This document shows, piece after piece, positions 1 through 13,323 of a stretch of 64,000 bases of DNA. Position 1 is the first letter of the stretch, and every line of letters starts with the position of its first letter. The DNA comes from Phylloscopus collybita (taxonomy: Eukaryota > Chordata > Aves > Passeriformes > Phylloscopidae). Location of the stretch: the NCBI GenBank assembly GCA_027886175.1, contig JAJNNQ010000027.1, forward strand, positions 5,842,001 through 5,906,000, given 5' to 3'. Made by a program: the position numbers and the translations under genes. The notes below the pieces were generated by a model. That model made no database searches, had not been told where the DNA came from, and saw only the letters and a program-made list of their open reading frames with translations.

Positions 1-163
1 GGATGAATGATTGGATGCCCCATCCCTGGAAGTGTCGAAGGCCAGGTTGAATGGGCTTGGAGCAACCTGATCTAGTGGAAGGTGTCCCTGCCCATGGCAG
101 GGGGTTGGAATGAGATGAGTTTTAATATCCCTTTTCACCCAAACGAATCTGTGATTCTGTGAT
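1..163 (+). mobile_element. CR1 LINE 3' end, clipped by window start
   Basis: This is the 3' untranslated tail of a CR1 non-LTR retrotransposon, recognised from the avian consensus. It contains the 'catccctggaagtgt', 'gagcaacctg', 'tctagtggaaggtgtccctg' and 'cccatggcaggggg' blocks and ends in the ATTCTGTG-type terminal octamers at about 148-163. The 5' part lies outside the window or was never copied, since CR1 copies are usually 5'-truncated. No reverse transcriptase sequence is present, so it is inactive. It shares the 'gaatgagatgagttt' variant with the copy at 13324, which suggests the same subfamily. Confidence 0.93.
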
Positions 164-3100
164 CAAGGGTAAAATGCTCTATAGGGACAAATCCACATCA
201 ACCAGCTCTCTTCTGGGCTTCCCTGCTCATTTCTCATGTGCAGAGGAGAGAGCAGAAAACAGAGAGCTGTCATACCCCATCACTTGATTTGGGGTTGAGT
301 GGATCATCAAGAAGATGTAGAGTGAAAAGCTCTTCTTCAGAAGAAGCTTTAACCTCCCATCTCTTAGGACCAGGAAAACCACCCCAGAGACCAGGCTATG
401 GCTCAAAAGTCTCTTCTATCTATTAAGATTATTCAACACTCCAAAATCTAAGAAACTTTCAAACTAGAAAACTAATTTGATTTGAGAACTAATATGTTGA
501 TACAACCCTATGTCTTCAAAAAACAGCCCCAGATTCTTGGTTTTTGTTCTACCACAGATAAAAATAAATGCTGGACTTTGGTGGATGTTCACAAACCAGA
601 AACACCTCACTGTGGGCAGCTCTGCATCCACGTCAGTGTTCAAGAACAGCTACACTGACTGTAGTGAAAGCAGGATTGTCCTTTATTTACTATCAGCAAA
701 CTTAGGGCTCCATTTCAAGTCAGGAAGAAATTTCCAAAGGCCAATTATTATTATTTTGAACAGCAAAAAACCACTTTTTTTTTTCCTCTCTAAATATTTT
801 CCAACTTGAAGAGACAAAACACAGCGTAGGGGAGAGCAAAGAGCATTAATGTCTTGTCAGGGCTGGGCCATAAAGAGGCAAACTTCATAAAAAGAAATAA
901 ATAAATGTCCCCCTCCCCCCAACATCTGCTGGGAGCACTCAGAGATAACTGGCAGCTTGAACAATAACTCCGAGGACGGGAATCCTGGAACAATGGGAGT
1001 GGGAAGAGAGCAGCCCTGGCTGTGGCATCGTTTCCAGGCCTTCTGCACACACAATTGGTTCACAGGAATAAAGATCAAGTTGGACCAATAGCACTATAAT
1101 TTGGGAACAAATATATTGATTACAAGAGAGTCCCAGTGGAATGAATGGGGCTCCTGGGGAAGCGCCGCTCTCATTCCGCGCGCGCGGGGATGGCAGGGTG
1201 TGCTCTGCCTGGGCTCTGAATGGAGCAGCATGAGATTATCACCCTGCAAAGGCACTCTCAGCCTGCTGCAGCACTGCCTGGACACACAGCCAGGGGATGA
1301 CCCAGCCTGCAGGGCTGCTCAGGCACAGGGATTCCTCCTCACCCCTTTGCCTGAGCCTGCTCATTCCGATGGATCCTTCAGGAAAACCTCCCTTGCCAGA
1401 CCCTGTAGGCCGTGTGCTCCTGAATGGCACTAAGAGGAAGCTGATCTTCCTTCTAAAGTGGCTATTTAATAAAAGAAATAAAAAAATTTCTATGAAATAT
1501 TTTGGAGAAAGGGTAGTGTTAAAATAAAAAGATTTGCCAAAACTTCTATACCTAACGATGATGCTTTAGAGCACAATAATGGGATTAATTTTGAACTCCT
1601 AGCTCCTTTTTCACCCTCAGTGGGTTTTAGTTAGGTTCAGTATTTTATTTAGCACTGGAAATTACACCGTATCCCTCTGCTTTTATTGCCAATTATTTAT
1701 TTACTTAAATTTAAATTAAAATATGAGATGCACATCTAGGGCTTTAAACTCCCTAATTCATCTTTCTTAAAGCAGAGGAGTCCCAGCATCACCAAAATGA
1801 TCATCTTGAAAGGAGCTCACCCATTCACATCCCTGTAAAAGTCCTCCAGTTTGCATTATTTCACAGCTAACAGCAACAAGTCCTAAAATCCTGGAGACCC
1901 CTGGTCTCTGTCCTCATAACCAAAGAATAGTGACCACCTCTTGTTCTGCCACTATTCTGTGACTAGTGCTTTAGAATAATTTAAAAACCTATATTTCCAC
2001 CTCCTTCTGAGATGAGCATCACTGCTGCCTTTTCACTGGTGTTTCCTCTTCTCAGATCTGCTTTTGGCCTTGTTGCCCATGGAGTATCACAGTTACTCTA
2101 TTGTACCTGGCCTAATTTTTATTATTTTTTAGTTTAAGGCTGAGCTGAGCTTTTCAAACAGATCATCTTTACCTACCTGCTGAGAAGGGCTTTTCCAAAG
2201 GCGGGTGCTCAATATTTTCTGAAAATTGTTTTTCTTTAATGAGTCCAACTTCAGGCTCCCAAGGCGAAAGACACCCAAACTGCGAATCATTTCTTAAAAC
2301 TTCATCCCTGTAGCAAAGTTAAATTGCCAGGTTGCATTTTTCCTTTCTAAATCACTTTCTCTGCATTTTAATTCCTTTCAGTTTGACAGCCTTAAAGCAG
2401 ACAGATCAGGCTCAAACCAAAGATTTCACCAAGTCTAAGCTAAGCCTGTTTAAAATGACTGCAACTTTCATTTCAAACTAGGAATTATAATGCACAAAGT
2501 AATTTCTCCCTCAATGTGTAGGTAACAGCCCTGGGCAGGCCCTTTTGAGAAAACATATGCAACAGCACAATGATGATTGAAACAACCCCAAAAAATTAGC
2601 AGGACCACAAAATTTGTAAAGAGATTTTTGCGTTCACTCCACTCTGCTTGAAACCAGAGAAACTCTAATGGTCTCCTGACTAACTAGTCTTGTTAGTGCT
2701 AGTCTTGGCCTAAAGGCTACAGAGACACTTATTTTTGGGTTGTGGTGCCTGCTGCAGCTCCAGCAGCCTGGTTTCTGTGCTGCCTTGCATATGCTCACCC
2801 ACAAAAGCCGTGGACTGCTCTTTTCCACAAATCTGTAGCATGAAAGCTGCCATGGCTTTGGAGCTGCTCCACATGTTTGTCTGGCACGTATCTGGGATGG
2901 GAGGTGTGTTATCAGGCCAGCCTGGAAGTGTCAGGTGCTGCCACCGACACTTGGTGATAATGCTCCATATGCAGGAAAAGATGGATGATATTGTAGCTGG
3001 GATATTTTTTTTTTCTTTTTTTCCCCAGCAAAATGAGAGCTGTAACACTTCACATCTCCTGCCAGAGAGGACACTACCAGCACATCACTTGCAGGCCCAA

Positions 3101-6059
3101 GCTGGTGATCTTCATGTGCTGTGGTAATTGGCTCTCCAGCACTTCTTTGATGATAACCATGATTTCAATTCAGAAAATACAACCAGAAAATATTCCTTGA
3201 GACAAAAGTTGTGGTATTCATAGACCCATTTCCCAGCATCTGATATTTCTGCAAGAAATCTAGATACTATCTTCACTCTAGTCACGATCCAAACCTCTGA
3301 ATAAATCTACAGTCCCATGCTAATTTAAAAGACAAAGAGACAATTCAAGTTCTTGGGCAATCACAAGAGTGCCAAGTGATATCAGAACTGTCAGGAGGAT
3401 GTTTCTGATACCTGGTGAAGCACCTGCACTCTTGATGAGGGTCATCAGGCCTCAACATGAGCTGGACCATTCCCAAGTCCTCACCTTTGAGTGGACAAAG
3501 CATTCAGACCCCACTGCAGGGTCCCCTCTGCCCACAGGAAGCAGCACTCGCTGTGCTGGTGTTGGGCAGGATAGAAATTTGGCTCTGTCATTGATTTTAT
3601 TCCATTTTATTACTCTCAGCTCTTCCAGAGTATTACAAACTCTCAGGAGACCTTTTAAGACATTTGCTGATGCTTCACTTATAAATCAAATCTCTCTTTC
3701 CTGGATACTTTGCTGTGCTGCATCCTCCTCCTGAGCTTTGGGAACAAAACCCTGTGAAGAACTGAGCCCACCTCTACCTTCAAGCTTTCTCCCCCAGAAA
3801 AGTTTTAAGGGAAATATATCCCCAGTGTGAGCTCAGGTTTTACTGGTCAACCTGGTTTTTTTTTCTTACAGCTTAACGAGATTTCTCTCCCCTCTCTGCA
3901 AATGATAATTGTAACAGGTAAAAGCAGCATTTCACTGCTCTTCCTGGATCTGCAAAAGATTTTTTTGAGGCTTGTGGTGTCAGGTGGAGGTGGCACTCTT
4001 CACCTTCCTGACTGACCAGGCTGTCTGGGAGTGTGGACATGTCTGAGACAGGGGAAGGTTACCAGGGAGGAAGATATTCTCAACCAACATCTTTCTTGAA
4101 TTGAAATGAAAAGCTGAAAAGATTTATTACAGTAGCATATTCATGCTGCTATATTTAAGGTGATGTCAGTGTTCTCAGCATAATCCTTCTTATGCACTGA
4201 GGATTAAAAATCAGCCATAATAAAGTAGCCTGAAACGAGACTTGTCCTCAAATGTTTCCTATTTGAAGCATTAATTTTATTTTATTAAATTAAAAATAAA
4301 ATCAGTTCAAGAGTTTTGTGGCTTTGGAGATGAGAACAAGGAGGGATTCTGCCTAGCCACTTGCCCCTGCTGATTGCCAGAGAAGTCAAGAGACTCAGAC
4401 AGAGACAATGCTGCAAAGAGAGAAGAATGCTGCTGCTTTTCTTCCTTTGAGCACAGGATATCAGCCTATGGACTAAAGAAGTGCTTTTACACATAAACTG
4501 GTGATAAAAATGCAAATAAACACAAATTCCTGTCTGCACTGTGGCCCTTCCCATGGTGCTCCCAGGACTTTTGGGTACCAGCTGAACTTTAAAAAGCCTT
4601 GGCTTCTCCCTGGAGTCTGTGTTTACTCTCGAGCATGCTATAAATAATTCATAGGTTTATCTGTTGAGATGATACACAAAATGGCAACAAAGCTACTTTG
4701 CTTGTGCAGTAGGAATAAATCTCTATAATGGAATTTGCTTTTTTTCCACTGTATTGTCATTTCCAAAAATATCCAGTTTACTTACTTCTCTTTTGATGGT
4801 GGCCAGTATTTTTATTTCCTAAGTTCAGAAAGGAACATGAACATCATATTTCTGATCATGCTAAAGAGGTTTTGCAGGATTGTTTTCCCCTTTGAGCCAG
4901 GTGTAGAGCTCCAGGACAGGATCCAGCTGGCTGTGCTGGATCAGTAGAGTGTATTCAGGACAGGGAATGCTCAACGAGCATGTGGGAGCAGGGGAGAAAC
5001 CAGACTAATTGTGGGATGTTCCCTACATTGGCCACGCTCAAACCACAGCCTTGGGGACCAGCTGGAAAGAAAGACTGGTGGCTGTGCTGGCCCTGGGCAC
5101 AGGGAGCAAGTCTGCCTTAATGCAGCCCTTTGGTTTGAGATAAGGATGAAATGGTTCTTTGAAGCTGAGATAGCGAAAGGAGGGGAGAAAATTATAAAGC
5201 CGGTGAGAGAGCTTAGTGCTGCTCATAGCATCAGGAATGGCCAGAGTCAAGGGTGTCCCTTTGGGGAGGTTTAATAGGAAACTCTCCCAGGAGCATGTTC
5301 CAGCTGGAAGAGGAGGAGGGAGGACCACGAAGATGGGCAGTTAGTCCTGGAGCAACGTTATAGCACTGGAGAGGAGACTGTCCTTTCTGAAGCTAAGTCA
5401 CTAAAATCTGGGATTCGGGGAGACTGCAGAGCATAGAGATGTTAAATATGCAAGGTTTGGGTAGCTTGGAAATGTCAAATTAAATTTACCTGAACAATTT
5501 CAACTTCATTCCTGTGGGGATACACATGGGTTTATGATCTTTAAGCTAAACATTCACATGCCTTTTTTTTCCTGAAACTGTCCATGTGCACAAAGTACAC
5601 CTGCAAAGAGCTCCTTTAAAGAGCAACTGCTTGATATTTTAATTCCAGAAAACTGCTCAAACACTGCTCTGGAGGCAATGACTAACTTCCTCTCTGGCTT
5701 GCCTGTGGAATTCACAAGTTTAGAATTAATTTAGGAGGAGGGTGATATTCTTGCCACTTTACAGAGGGAAGCATTGAGTCACAAACAGGAGTTCTCCCAA
5801 GTGCAGTAATTGCAGAACCCAAACTGGGATGATGCAGGGCTGGGTATCTCACACCCTGGGCTGTTTGCTCTGTTTCACTACCTGCATGCAGCTGGGGGAG
5901 CTCAGCACCCCTCTAAGGCCAAATCCCACTCCAAAATTGACAGCTTGCATCTATTAGTGATTACAAAAAGGTTAGAACCTTGTGTAGGAACTCTGCGAGG
6001 GGGGTAGAAGTGGGTCAGGTCTTTGGAGACAACTGCCTTAAATCCAGGATGACCTTTCT

Positions 6060-6060
<1 letters not shown>
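164..6060. other. Unique non-coding DNA, no gene seen
   Basis: No frame here exceeds about 130 codons and none shows a recognisable domain. Overlapping frames on both strands are equally open (for example 2710-3127), which argues against coding. The stretch has short T runs (about 775-784 and 3005-3014), AT-rich patches (1670-1740, 4260-4310) and one alternating CG tract at 1176-1187. The AT-rich sections around 1040-1130, 1670-1760 and 2100-2520 could hold regulatory elements, but nothing specific can be named. Confidence 0.6.
1176..1187. other. Alternating CG tract (Z-DNA-prone), CpG cluster
   Basis: A perfect 12-bp palindrome of alternating C and G sits in DNA that is otherwise poor in CpG. 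Two more CpGs lie just upstream, at 1163-1167. Alternating CG is the classic Z-DNA-forming sequence. Methylated CpG normally decays in vertebrate DNA, so the tract is either recent or kept unmethylated. No promoter elements are apparent beside it. Confidence 0.6.
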
Positions 6061-6061
<1 letters not shown>

Positions 6062-6099
<38 letters not shown>

Positions 6100-6127
6100 T
6101 TTATTTTTTTATTATTATTATTATTTT
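6062..6127. repeat. T36 run followed by TTA microsatellite
   Basis: Thirty-six uninterrupted T residues (6062-6097) are followed by an imperfect TTTTA/TTA tract to about 6127. It is the longest mononucleotide run in the window. No SINE or processed pseudogene body is recognisable on either side, so it is called a simple repeat and not a retroposon tail. The exact length is uncertain because such runs are error-prone in sequencing. Confidence 0.95.
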
Positions 6128-8639
6128 GTAGTTGGACTGAAATTTTCTGATGAAAAATTTTGAAAAAAAAAGTATGTAATAGTTATTACAGGTTTCTGAA
6201 GGGGAAAGAAAAAAAAAGAAAGAATGAACAGCAATCTGCTCTGTTCAATTTTTGACTATTACAGGGGGATGTGGAAGGATTTTATGCTGGGAATATGCCT
6301 TTTGAAGTTCCCATAAAAATCTGTTCAAATTTGGCCGTGCTAAATGCATTTGTGAAATTACTATTTGCACATGCTCAGAAGAGTCTTTTTTAATTTTATA
6401 TTTAGCAGCTAAAATCTCCAGAGAACCACCTGAGCAGCTTGGAGCTGTGCCATACCCACAGGCTGATCAGACTCCAGCCCAGGACGTCAGCGTGAAATGT
6501 GGGATGGGGAGGGCTTTTCCCAGAAGAGGGAGATTTCAGCCCTATGGATGAACATGTGAATGGCACAAAATAGATGTCATTATACTCTCAAAAAATCCAC
6601 AGATAGCATCACTAGAGACTGAACCAGAGTCTTTGCAACTGCCTTTGCAAGTCGAGCAAAATTCAGAGGAGGTGGAGCTGTCAGACTGTTTGCAATAAAT
6701 TCTGAGTGGTGCTGCTCTGTGAACACGTCCCTGATTTGGATGAGGTTTGTTGTGTGCATTGTCTGGACAGTCACTGCTCTGATTTTCCTGCTGCAAAGAA
6801 GGAACCATCCCAGACTCAGTGGTGGCACAGAACCCTTCCTCCTTCCCCACTCCTTGATTTTTTGAAAGGCAGCAGCACCAGCCTGTCAGCTGTCTGTCCA
6901 AATTGGATGAATTAGTTTGGAGCAAGAAGAAAACATCCTTGCTGAGGGACAGGGAAGCTATTCTTGCTCAGGGATGGAGCAAGCAGGACCTTTCCTTTGC
7001 ATGTCACAGCCCTAGATGTGTCAACACATGGTTGGGTCAGCAAAGGGGAGTTTTACCTGGCTGTGGCCACAGTGAGATAAATGCAGCAATGCTGTTAAAT
7101 AGAATTAGCTATTTATTTGCATGGCATTTAATAGTGTAGAATAAAGGTCAGTGTGTTCTCACAGCCTTGCCATTTGTGTTGAGGGAAAGAGAGCAGCTGT
7201 GGCTCTTCTCCCCATCTCCAGCATCTCAAACTCCTTTGTTTTACAGCCAGGTACTCACAGCTACTTTTTATGAACCCACTCCATAAAGAGAGGTTTCTTG
7301 CCAAGAAAACAAAAGGAACTCATCTTAAAATTCCCATCCACCACGACAACAGAGACTGGATTGCAGCCAGAGGCAGAAGGGCCATGAAGGAACAGCATTT
7401 CTCCAAGAAGCTAACCAGAAAAGTTTGGCTGATGCATTATTCCCTGGGCCATTGGGATTTATCCACATGCTGTCCAACATGTCATAGGCAGCCCTGGCCA
7501 CGTGATGTACTTGGTATATCCCTTGGTCCTGTATCTTTTATGTTTCAGAGTGAGCTGATGCAGAAGATCTACCCTTTGATAATGTCCAGTAAGCAGGGAG
7601 TGCTTTGAGACTCACTCCTGTCCTCTCACACCTTTCTGTGCAGCCCTCACGCTCTCTCCAGTCCCAGCAGGTACCAGTGAGTGTGTGATGGGAACTGGGG
7701 CTATGGCCCAGCAAACTTCCCAGAAGTCTGTTTGCTGCAGATGCAGATTCTGCCTGCTCTCCTATCCTGGTGCACGTGTCAGGGCACCAGGGTCTGAGGG
7801 TGGAACACCCCTCACCCCACCTTGCAGGACACGGTGGAGCTACATGGACTCAACCCCCAGCCCACACAAATTAAATACAATAGCTCTCTGTGTGAGAGCT
7901 TGATCTCATTCAAGGGGATTTAATTACAGTGAGATGAGGAGCCTCCATTCAGGGTTTCACCTGCTTTAGTTTTACGCCTTTTCCCGATAATTTTCATGGC
8001 CTTCCCTTAGGCTCTCTGAGGCTCAGGCAGTACCACAGAAGTAGCAATATTTCCCTAAAAGAGCCATTCCCAAACATCTCCTTTGGGTTTTTCATAGCTT
8101 GGTACTGAACCAGCTCTTCTCACCGAGCCACTGTGTGGAATAATGTGCCCAGGCGAACATTGTTACACGAAAACACAAATACTGGAGATGCTGACAGATG
8201 GAGGAATCACACTGTTTTGAGGGAAGGAAGGGCAGGATAGGAGCAGGAATATCAGAATGAGTCTTGCCGTTTACATATAACAAGCTACAGCTATATTTGG
8301 ATACGCTGAGGCATTCACAACCTTCCCAATTGCCAGGCTTTCAAATACACACATTACCACCAGAAGTGCTCTTGCTTAAGTGCTCCCATCTCCAGGATTT
8401 CCTTTGAAGTATCTGACTGAAGTAATGTAAAGTGCATTTCAATTGGCAGTGAATGCAGGTTAAATGGTAACAGCACAACAGATCCAGTGTTTGTTCCCTG
8501 GGCTTTTTCTTTTACCAGTCTCTCTTTTTACGAGGGTTGGTTACTTACTGTAACACTGCATTCAGGCACCTTCAGTCTATTAAGCCTCTTTCCTGACCCT
8601 CTATACAACTGCTCGAGGATGCTGTGAGCTGTATCAGCA
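6128..8639. other. Unique non-coding DNA, no gene seen
   Basis: No coding gene, RNA gene or transposon is recognisable. Open frames at 6542-6925 and 7270-7608 are about 110-130 codons, lack known motifs, and in the first case overlap frames of similar quality. 6128-6420 is AT-rich with A and T runs flanking the T36 tract. The rest has mixed composition. Confidence 0.6.
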
Positions 8640-8960
8640 TTGCTTTAGCACACAAAAAAAGTGAGTAAATGCACTGCTGAGTGCACAGGCTGAGCAGTAA
8701 GTGGTGGGTAAACTCCCTTTAGAAATCTGTGCACTTGCATTTACCCTTGGCTACACCGCCGAGCTGGCTGGAGACTGAGCCAAGCGCCGCGGATCACTTT
8801 GGATTTGTGTGTCACCTCCCATACATGTTGATGCAGTATCAACTATTTAACCTTTAAACAGAGTGCTTTTCTAATCCATTGGATTGGCTGAAGGACGTAT
8901 ATTATGCTAACAAAATAGCCAAGTCTGCACTGAGCAATGAAATATCCCCCTGCCCATGCC
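8640..8960. promoter_or_regulatory. Candidate conserved non-coding element
   Basis: This stretch was picked by eye for dense transcription-factor-like motifs and absence of simple repeats. It has a short CpG-containing patch at about 8757-8793, then an AT-rich segment with 'ccattggattggctg'-type CCAAT boxes near 8876-8890 and 'tattatgctaa' near 8899. No coding frame runs through it. Conservation is inferred, not measured, and the borders are approximate. Confidence 0.3.
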
Positions 8961-9540
8961 AGGCACTCTCTCCGCCTTCTGTCGGCTGAGCCAGTGCTGC
9001 AGCACTGCTCTTTGAAAAGCAACCAAAAATGCAGGAGAGGGAAAGAGATTATCCTGTCACTGGCACTGTCCAGAGATATTTTACCCTGTCTGGACTTGAG
9101 CAGGATCTTCCTCATCAGAAAGAGGGAAGACCCTGCACAAAAGTGGGGAATGAATGCTCCTGGCGGTGAGGCATCGGGCTGATTTATAATGGAAAAAGGG
9201 CTGATCTGGGCCATGGATGTGCTAATACACCATCCAGGTGTGCCAGGGAGAGGACAGGGATCAGCTGAACAGGGACACAGAAGTTACCTCCTCCTTCCAC
9301 TTCTGTGGCACAAAATCAGGTTGAGTGACTTCTAAGGGTGACAAGAGGAGGGATCACATCCTGCAACTGCTGTGTAGTACAGCCAGGCTGAGGCTCTCCC
9401 ACCAAACCCCTCTTTGTGCCTCTGCCTGTGAAGCAGAGATTGGAATTGAACTGCTGCAGTGAACTTGCTTGTGCTTCACACATACACGCTCAAGAGGATT
9501 TTCTTTTATATTTTTTTTTCTCTTCTTAAAGCTGTGAGAC

Positions 9541-9558
9541 TTTTTTTTTTTTTTTTTT
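9541..9558. repeat. T18 run
   Basis: Eighteen uninterrupted T residues, one of a set of long T runs that all lie on the + strand. Confidence 0.95.
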
Positions 9559-9714
9559 CAGATTGATCTTTCTGGAGCGGAAAGGGAGAAAAAGGAATGT
9601 TCCTTTAGGGCTTTGCTGAATTAAACCCCTTACATCTGAGCATCCTCCAGATTTGGATGTTGGCACCTCCTTACATCTTCCCCATGGCTTCTCTGAAGTT
9701 GCACCCATGATAGA

Positions 9715-10090
9715 TGTTTAACGTGCTGTAATGCATATTCCTGTGTAATGACTTTGGTGGGGCCATTACCATGAGTTACACCAGTGACAGATTGATACTT
9801 AAGTCAGTATATGTTTGCATAATATCTGTCTGCGTGCCCACGTAGCCCCCCATTACCAGTGCACATAATGACAGCACTGAGAGCCACATGACTGGTGGGT
9901 TCAGCCCCAGTCCCTGTCACTTATTGCCATGGCACCCAGCACTGAATCACTGAGGGTGTTTAAATAGGCAGACATTAATTTATAGAGTAAATCATTACGA
10001 AATGGAGGAAATAAGTGACTATCATTGGCACTGATTTGATCTAATGGAGCCTCACAGTAAATTGCTAATATTCTCCCTCTCTCACTACAC
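9715..10090. promoter_or_regulatory. Candidate conserved non-coding element beside T26
   Basis: This AT-rich stretch is free of repeats, with many homeodomain-like cores (cattaatttatag near 9973, taaattgctaat near 10059) and several GCATAAT- and ATGCATA-type POU-like sites (9733, 9817). No coding frame spans it. It ends at the T26 run. The regulatory role is inferred only from motif density. Confidence 0.3.
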
Positions 10091-10116
10091 TTTTTTTTTT
10101 TTTTTTTTTTTTTTTT
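10091..10116. repeat. T26 run
   Basis: Twenty-six uninterrupted T residues follow a CT-rich lead (ccctctctcactacac). The CT-rich lead plus T run resembles a strong polypyrimidine tract, but there is no clean CAG acceptor directly after it. Confidence 0.95.
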
Positions 10117-13100
10117 AAACGAGGAAAACAAATAAAAAGATAAACCTTTGTTCAGCTTGCCACATACACTGCCAGGTGTGTGGTTTGCTGATGAAGTACA
10201 TATCCAGCTCACCTCCTCCCTGCTGCTTCTCCAGCTGGGGACAGGATCTCCTCCTTGAGGTTTCAGTAGAGGCTCGGTAACCTGAAAACTGGAGAAAGAG
10301 ACATTTATTGCTCTCTCCTACTCTGCCCTTTCCCTTTCCTTTCTGGGAGAAGGCAGCTTTTGGTTCACTGGAGTGGAAGTTGGCTGTCCATTTCCTGATG
10401 GCAGCAAAGAGCAGACTCCCATCTGGTTGATGCAGATGCCACTGTTTTGACTTTATCCAGGTGGTCACCCAGCAAACCCTGTTGTGCCTAATTATTTAAG
10501 AGGGTTGTGAAACACTAGGTGATTTTATATACCATATGTGCTAGAAAACATAAGCATGAAGATGCTGTGACTTAATGATGTGGCAACTTCAGCTCCGAAT
10601 CTTCCATGTTTTACGGCTTAAATCTGACCTTTCCCTTTCCTGTAATGCACTTTGTAGCATTTAGCATGAAAGAAGAGCAAACAGAATTGGAGATGGGGAG
10701 GTTATCAGCAGCAGTTACAGAGCCATCCTCCACCCTCTATCAAGATAAAGCACTTGACTCGTTTTAGAATATCCATCCTGGAGAGAAGAAGGCGGGAGGA
10801 GAGAGGGGAGAGCCTGGCCATTAAATGGAATTTCAGGATTTGGAGTTCAGAGACTTTCTTCATGGTGTTAGAGCAAATCACAGACCTCCTTCCTCAGAGC
10901 AAAGCAAAACAACAACACACAGGGTCTCCTGTTCTGGTTATTAATTTATTTATTTTTAACCCATGTACTTTGTTGCTTTGACTTCTCGAACAATGGGAAG
11001 GTACAAGGAGAGAAGGATAATAAATTGCATTCCCTCCTTTTTGCCATCACAGGAAACCTTGAGGGACTGTTCAGCAAGCTGGAGCTCTTATCTGCCTTTG
11101 GGCGATCTCATTATCAAACCTTCATTTTGCTCCCCAGCAGGAGAGATGGCCTGCAATGTATGATAACCTCTACTTATGAAACTCACACTCCAGAAATCTC
11201 TGATAATAGGCCAGCTAAAATGGAAAACCAAAGAGCAGGCACCAGGTTTTCGCCACCAATAAAGACTGCACACACGCACACACGCAGAGGCAGGTACCAA
11301 CACATATGGATGTTTTTAGTTTTTGTTTATATTTCTATGCACCAGCCTCATTCTGATGGCACCTCCCAGAATTTAAAGCACAAATCTAATAGGAATAATA
11401 TTTTCCGGCGTAGCTGAAATGGTATTTTCAAATAAGCCTGTACGATATAGGAGCCTGTATCCCATCTACAGAGAGGTCAGTGAAATCAGTGGGAATTGTA
11501 ACCTATCTAACCTGCTCAGGTGTTTCTATAAATCCCATTAAACACTTACTTAAAGACAGTTGAAAATATGAGCTGTAGGAACAGAAGTAGTTCCTGGGGG
11601 TAGAGAGAAAAAGAGAAGAGGGATAAAGGTAATCAAGTTCCTTAAGCACTTGGGCACTTTGATTAATACAATATAGCATGACAGAATATTTTTTATTGTT
11701 TTTCAATTACTTTCTCATCATTATGGCACTGTCCAGTTAATCCTTCATCCTCCAATCCCCCAATTCTGAACCCTGCATCTCTCCATAGGCCACTGAGGAA
11801 TAAATGGGTTTGCAGCACTCCCAGTGCAACCCCTTCTGGGTATGGGCTAGAGAAGGGAAGAGACTGAGATTTGGGGAGTTCAGCTGCAAATCCCAGAATT
11901 TCTGCCCATTTTTCCTGGTTTAGGCTGTGTGTCCTACAAGTCTCCATGCCCAGCAAAGAGATCCAGCTGCCAGGGGCCATGAGGGCACAGTCACAGCCCA
12001 CACTCACCCCACTGCAGGAAGGCGAAGTCTTGGGTCATGTTGCAAAGGTGAAGAGATTCTTTTGAGCCTGGGAAGGTCTCCAGAAGGTCTCCCCTGGATG
12101 CACAGCCCCACTAATCCACACACTCCCACTTGCAGGGCTGCGTTTCCCAGCTCCAGGAGCTCCCACTAAGAGCAGCTGCTCTGCCATGGAGCAGCTTTGC
12201 TGCTCTCCACAGGCAGGGGATTAGGCCATAGGAATCAGCTACAGCTCAGCATCCCTTGGCCATCCCCATCCCCATCACACTGCCATGCCAGAACCTCCTT
12301 ATCAGAACCTGAGAAGCACAGAAACCCAGGCTGTGAACTTAATTTTTACCTCCTTTTGTTCTGTACCACTGCAAGATGTTCTGGAACACACAGAATGTGG
12401 TGTGAAGGTAAATCACCTGGAAGAATCAACAGCCCATTGACGTTGTTAAAGACCACAATGACACAGGCTTTGATTCAGAAGGCTGACATTGATTTTGTTT
12501 ATTTTTGGGATTTTTTTTTAATGCTATTTTACAGAGAACAACCCAATGGGTGGAAGAAAGACAAACTTTTTCAATTACATTGGTTAAGCTAGAGGGCCAT
12601 CAAGAAGAAGTTCTTCTTAGGGAAAAGAATGTAAATATAGGTTACAGTTAGAAAAACGTGTCTTTTGTTGACAGAAAACTCTCTGGGAAAGAGTTTCAGA
12701 GAAACTAAAACCTTACAGGCACAAACTAGGGCTAGGGCCCATCCCCTCTCTTTCTGTTTCCACTTTCCTATCAGTAACAAAGGTCACCAGTAGTCAGTTG
12801 GTCTCCCTCACTTGTGCAGGGAATGCAAAAATATATTTGCTGTTGTAAAAGCTCCCTAGGCATAACACACTGCTGCAAATATGATAACACTTTTAATTGT
12901 ATTTTAATATATCATACAGATTGTATTTGCAATACCTTAAAAAATAACCAGCTTGAAAAATCCCAGTTAGTGAGGAAATAAAGACAGAGAACAAAAATAT
13001 TAAGATATGAAGAAATTTTTCTTATGACGGCTAAATAGGTCTTAATTCCAAATTTTCATAAAATTGAAACAAATAGGAGAAAATAATCATAAAAAGCTGT

Positions 13101-13323
13101 ACCTGAACAGACCTTTTTGGGATGGGTTGTTCCTGCTGAGCAAAAGGGTAAAAGAGAGAGAGTTCCCCACATTTTTCTGCACTGGACCTTGGGCACACAC
13201 TCATTGGGGGTGTTTTCTCAAACAAGCAGAGGCAGAAAGGAAGGGGAGCTCTCTTGATCTCAGGGCTCCCACCACAGGGAGAGCTCATCCACCCATGCAT
13301 TGGGAAGGGAATCACTGTCCATT
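10117..13323. other. Unique non-coding DNA, no gene seen
   Basis: No gene is recognisable. Open frames are at most about 130 codons and overlap on both strands. 10480-10700 and 10980-11260 look like possible conserved elements: mixed AT-rich motifs, an AACAATGGG SOX-like site near 10990, and no repeats. 11266-11290 has a short imperfect CA tract. 12860-13030 is very AT-rich. Confidence 0.55.

Noticed and set aside
6062..6097. Poly(A) tail of a processed pseudogene or SINE on the - strand
   Set aside because: No gene copy or SINE body is recognisable next to the T36 run, and no flanking target duplication was found by eye.
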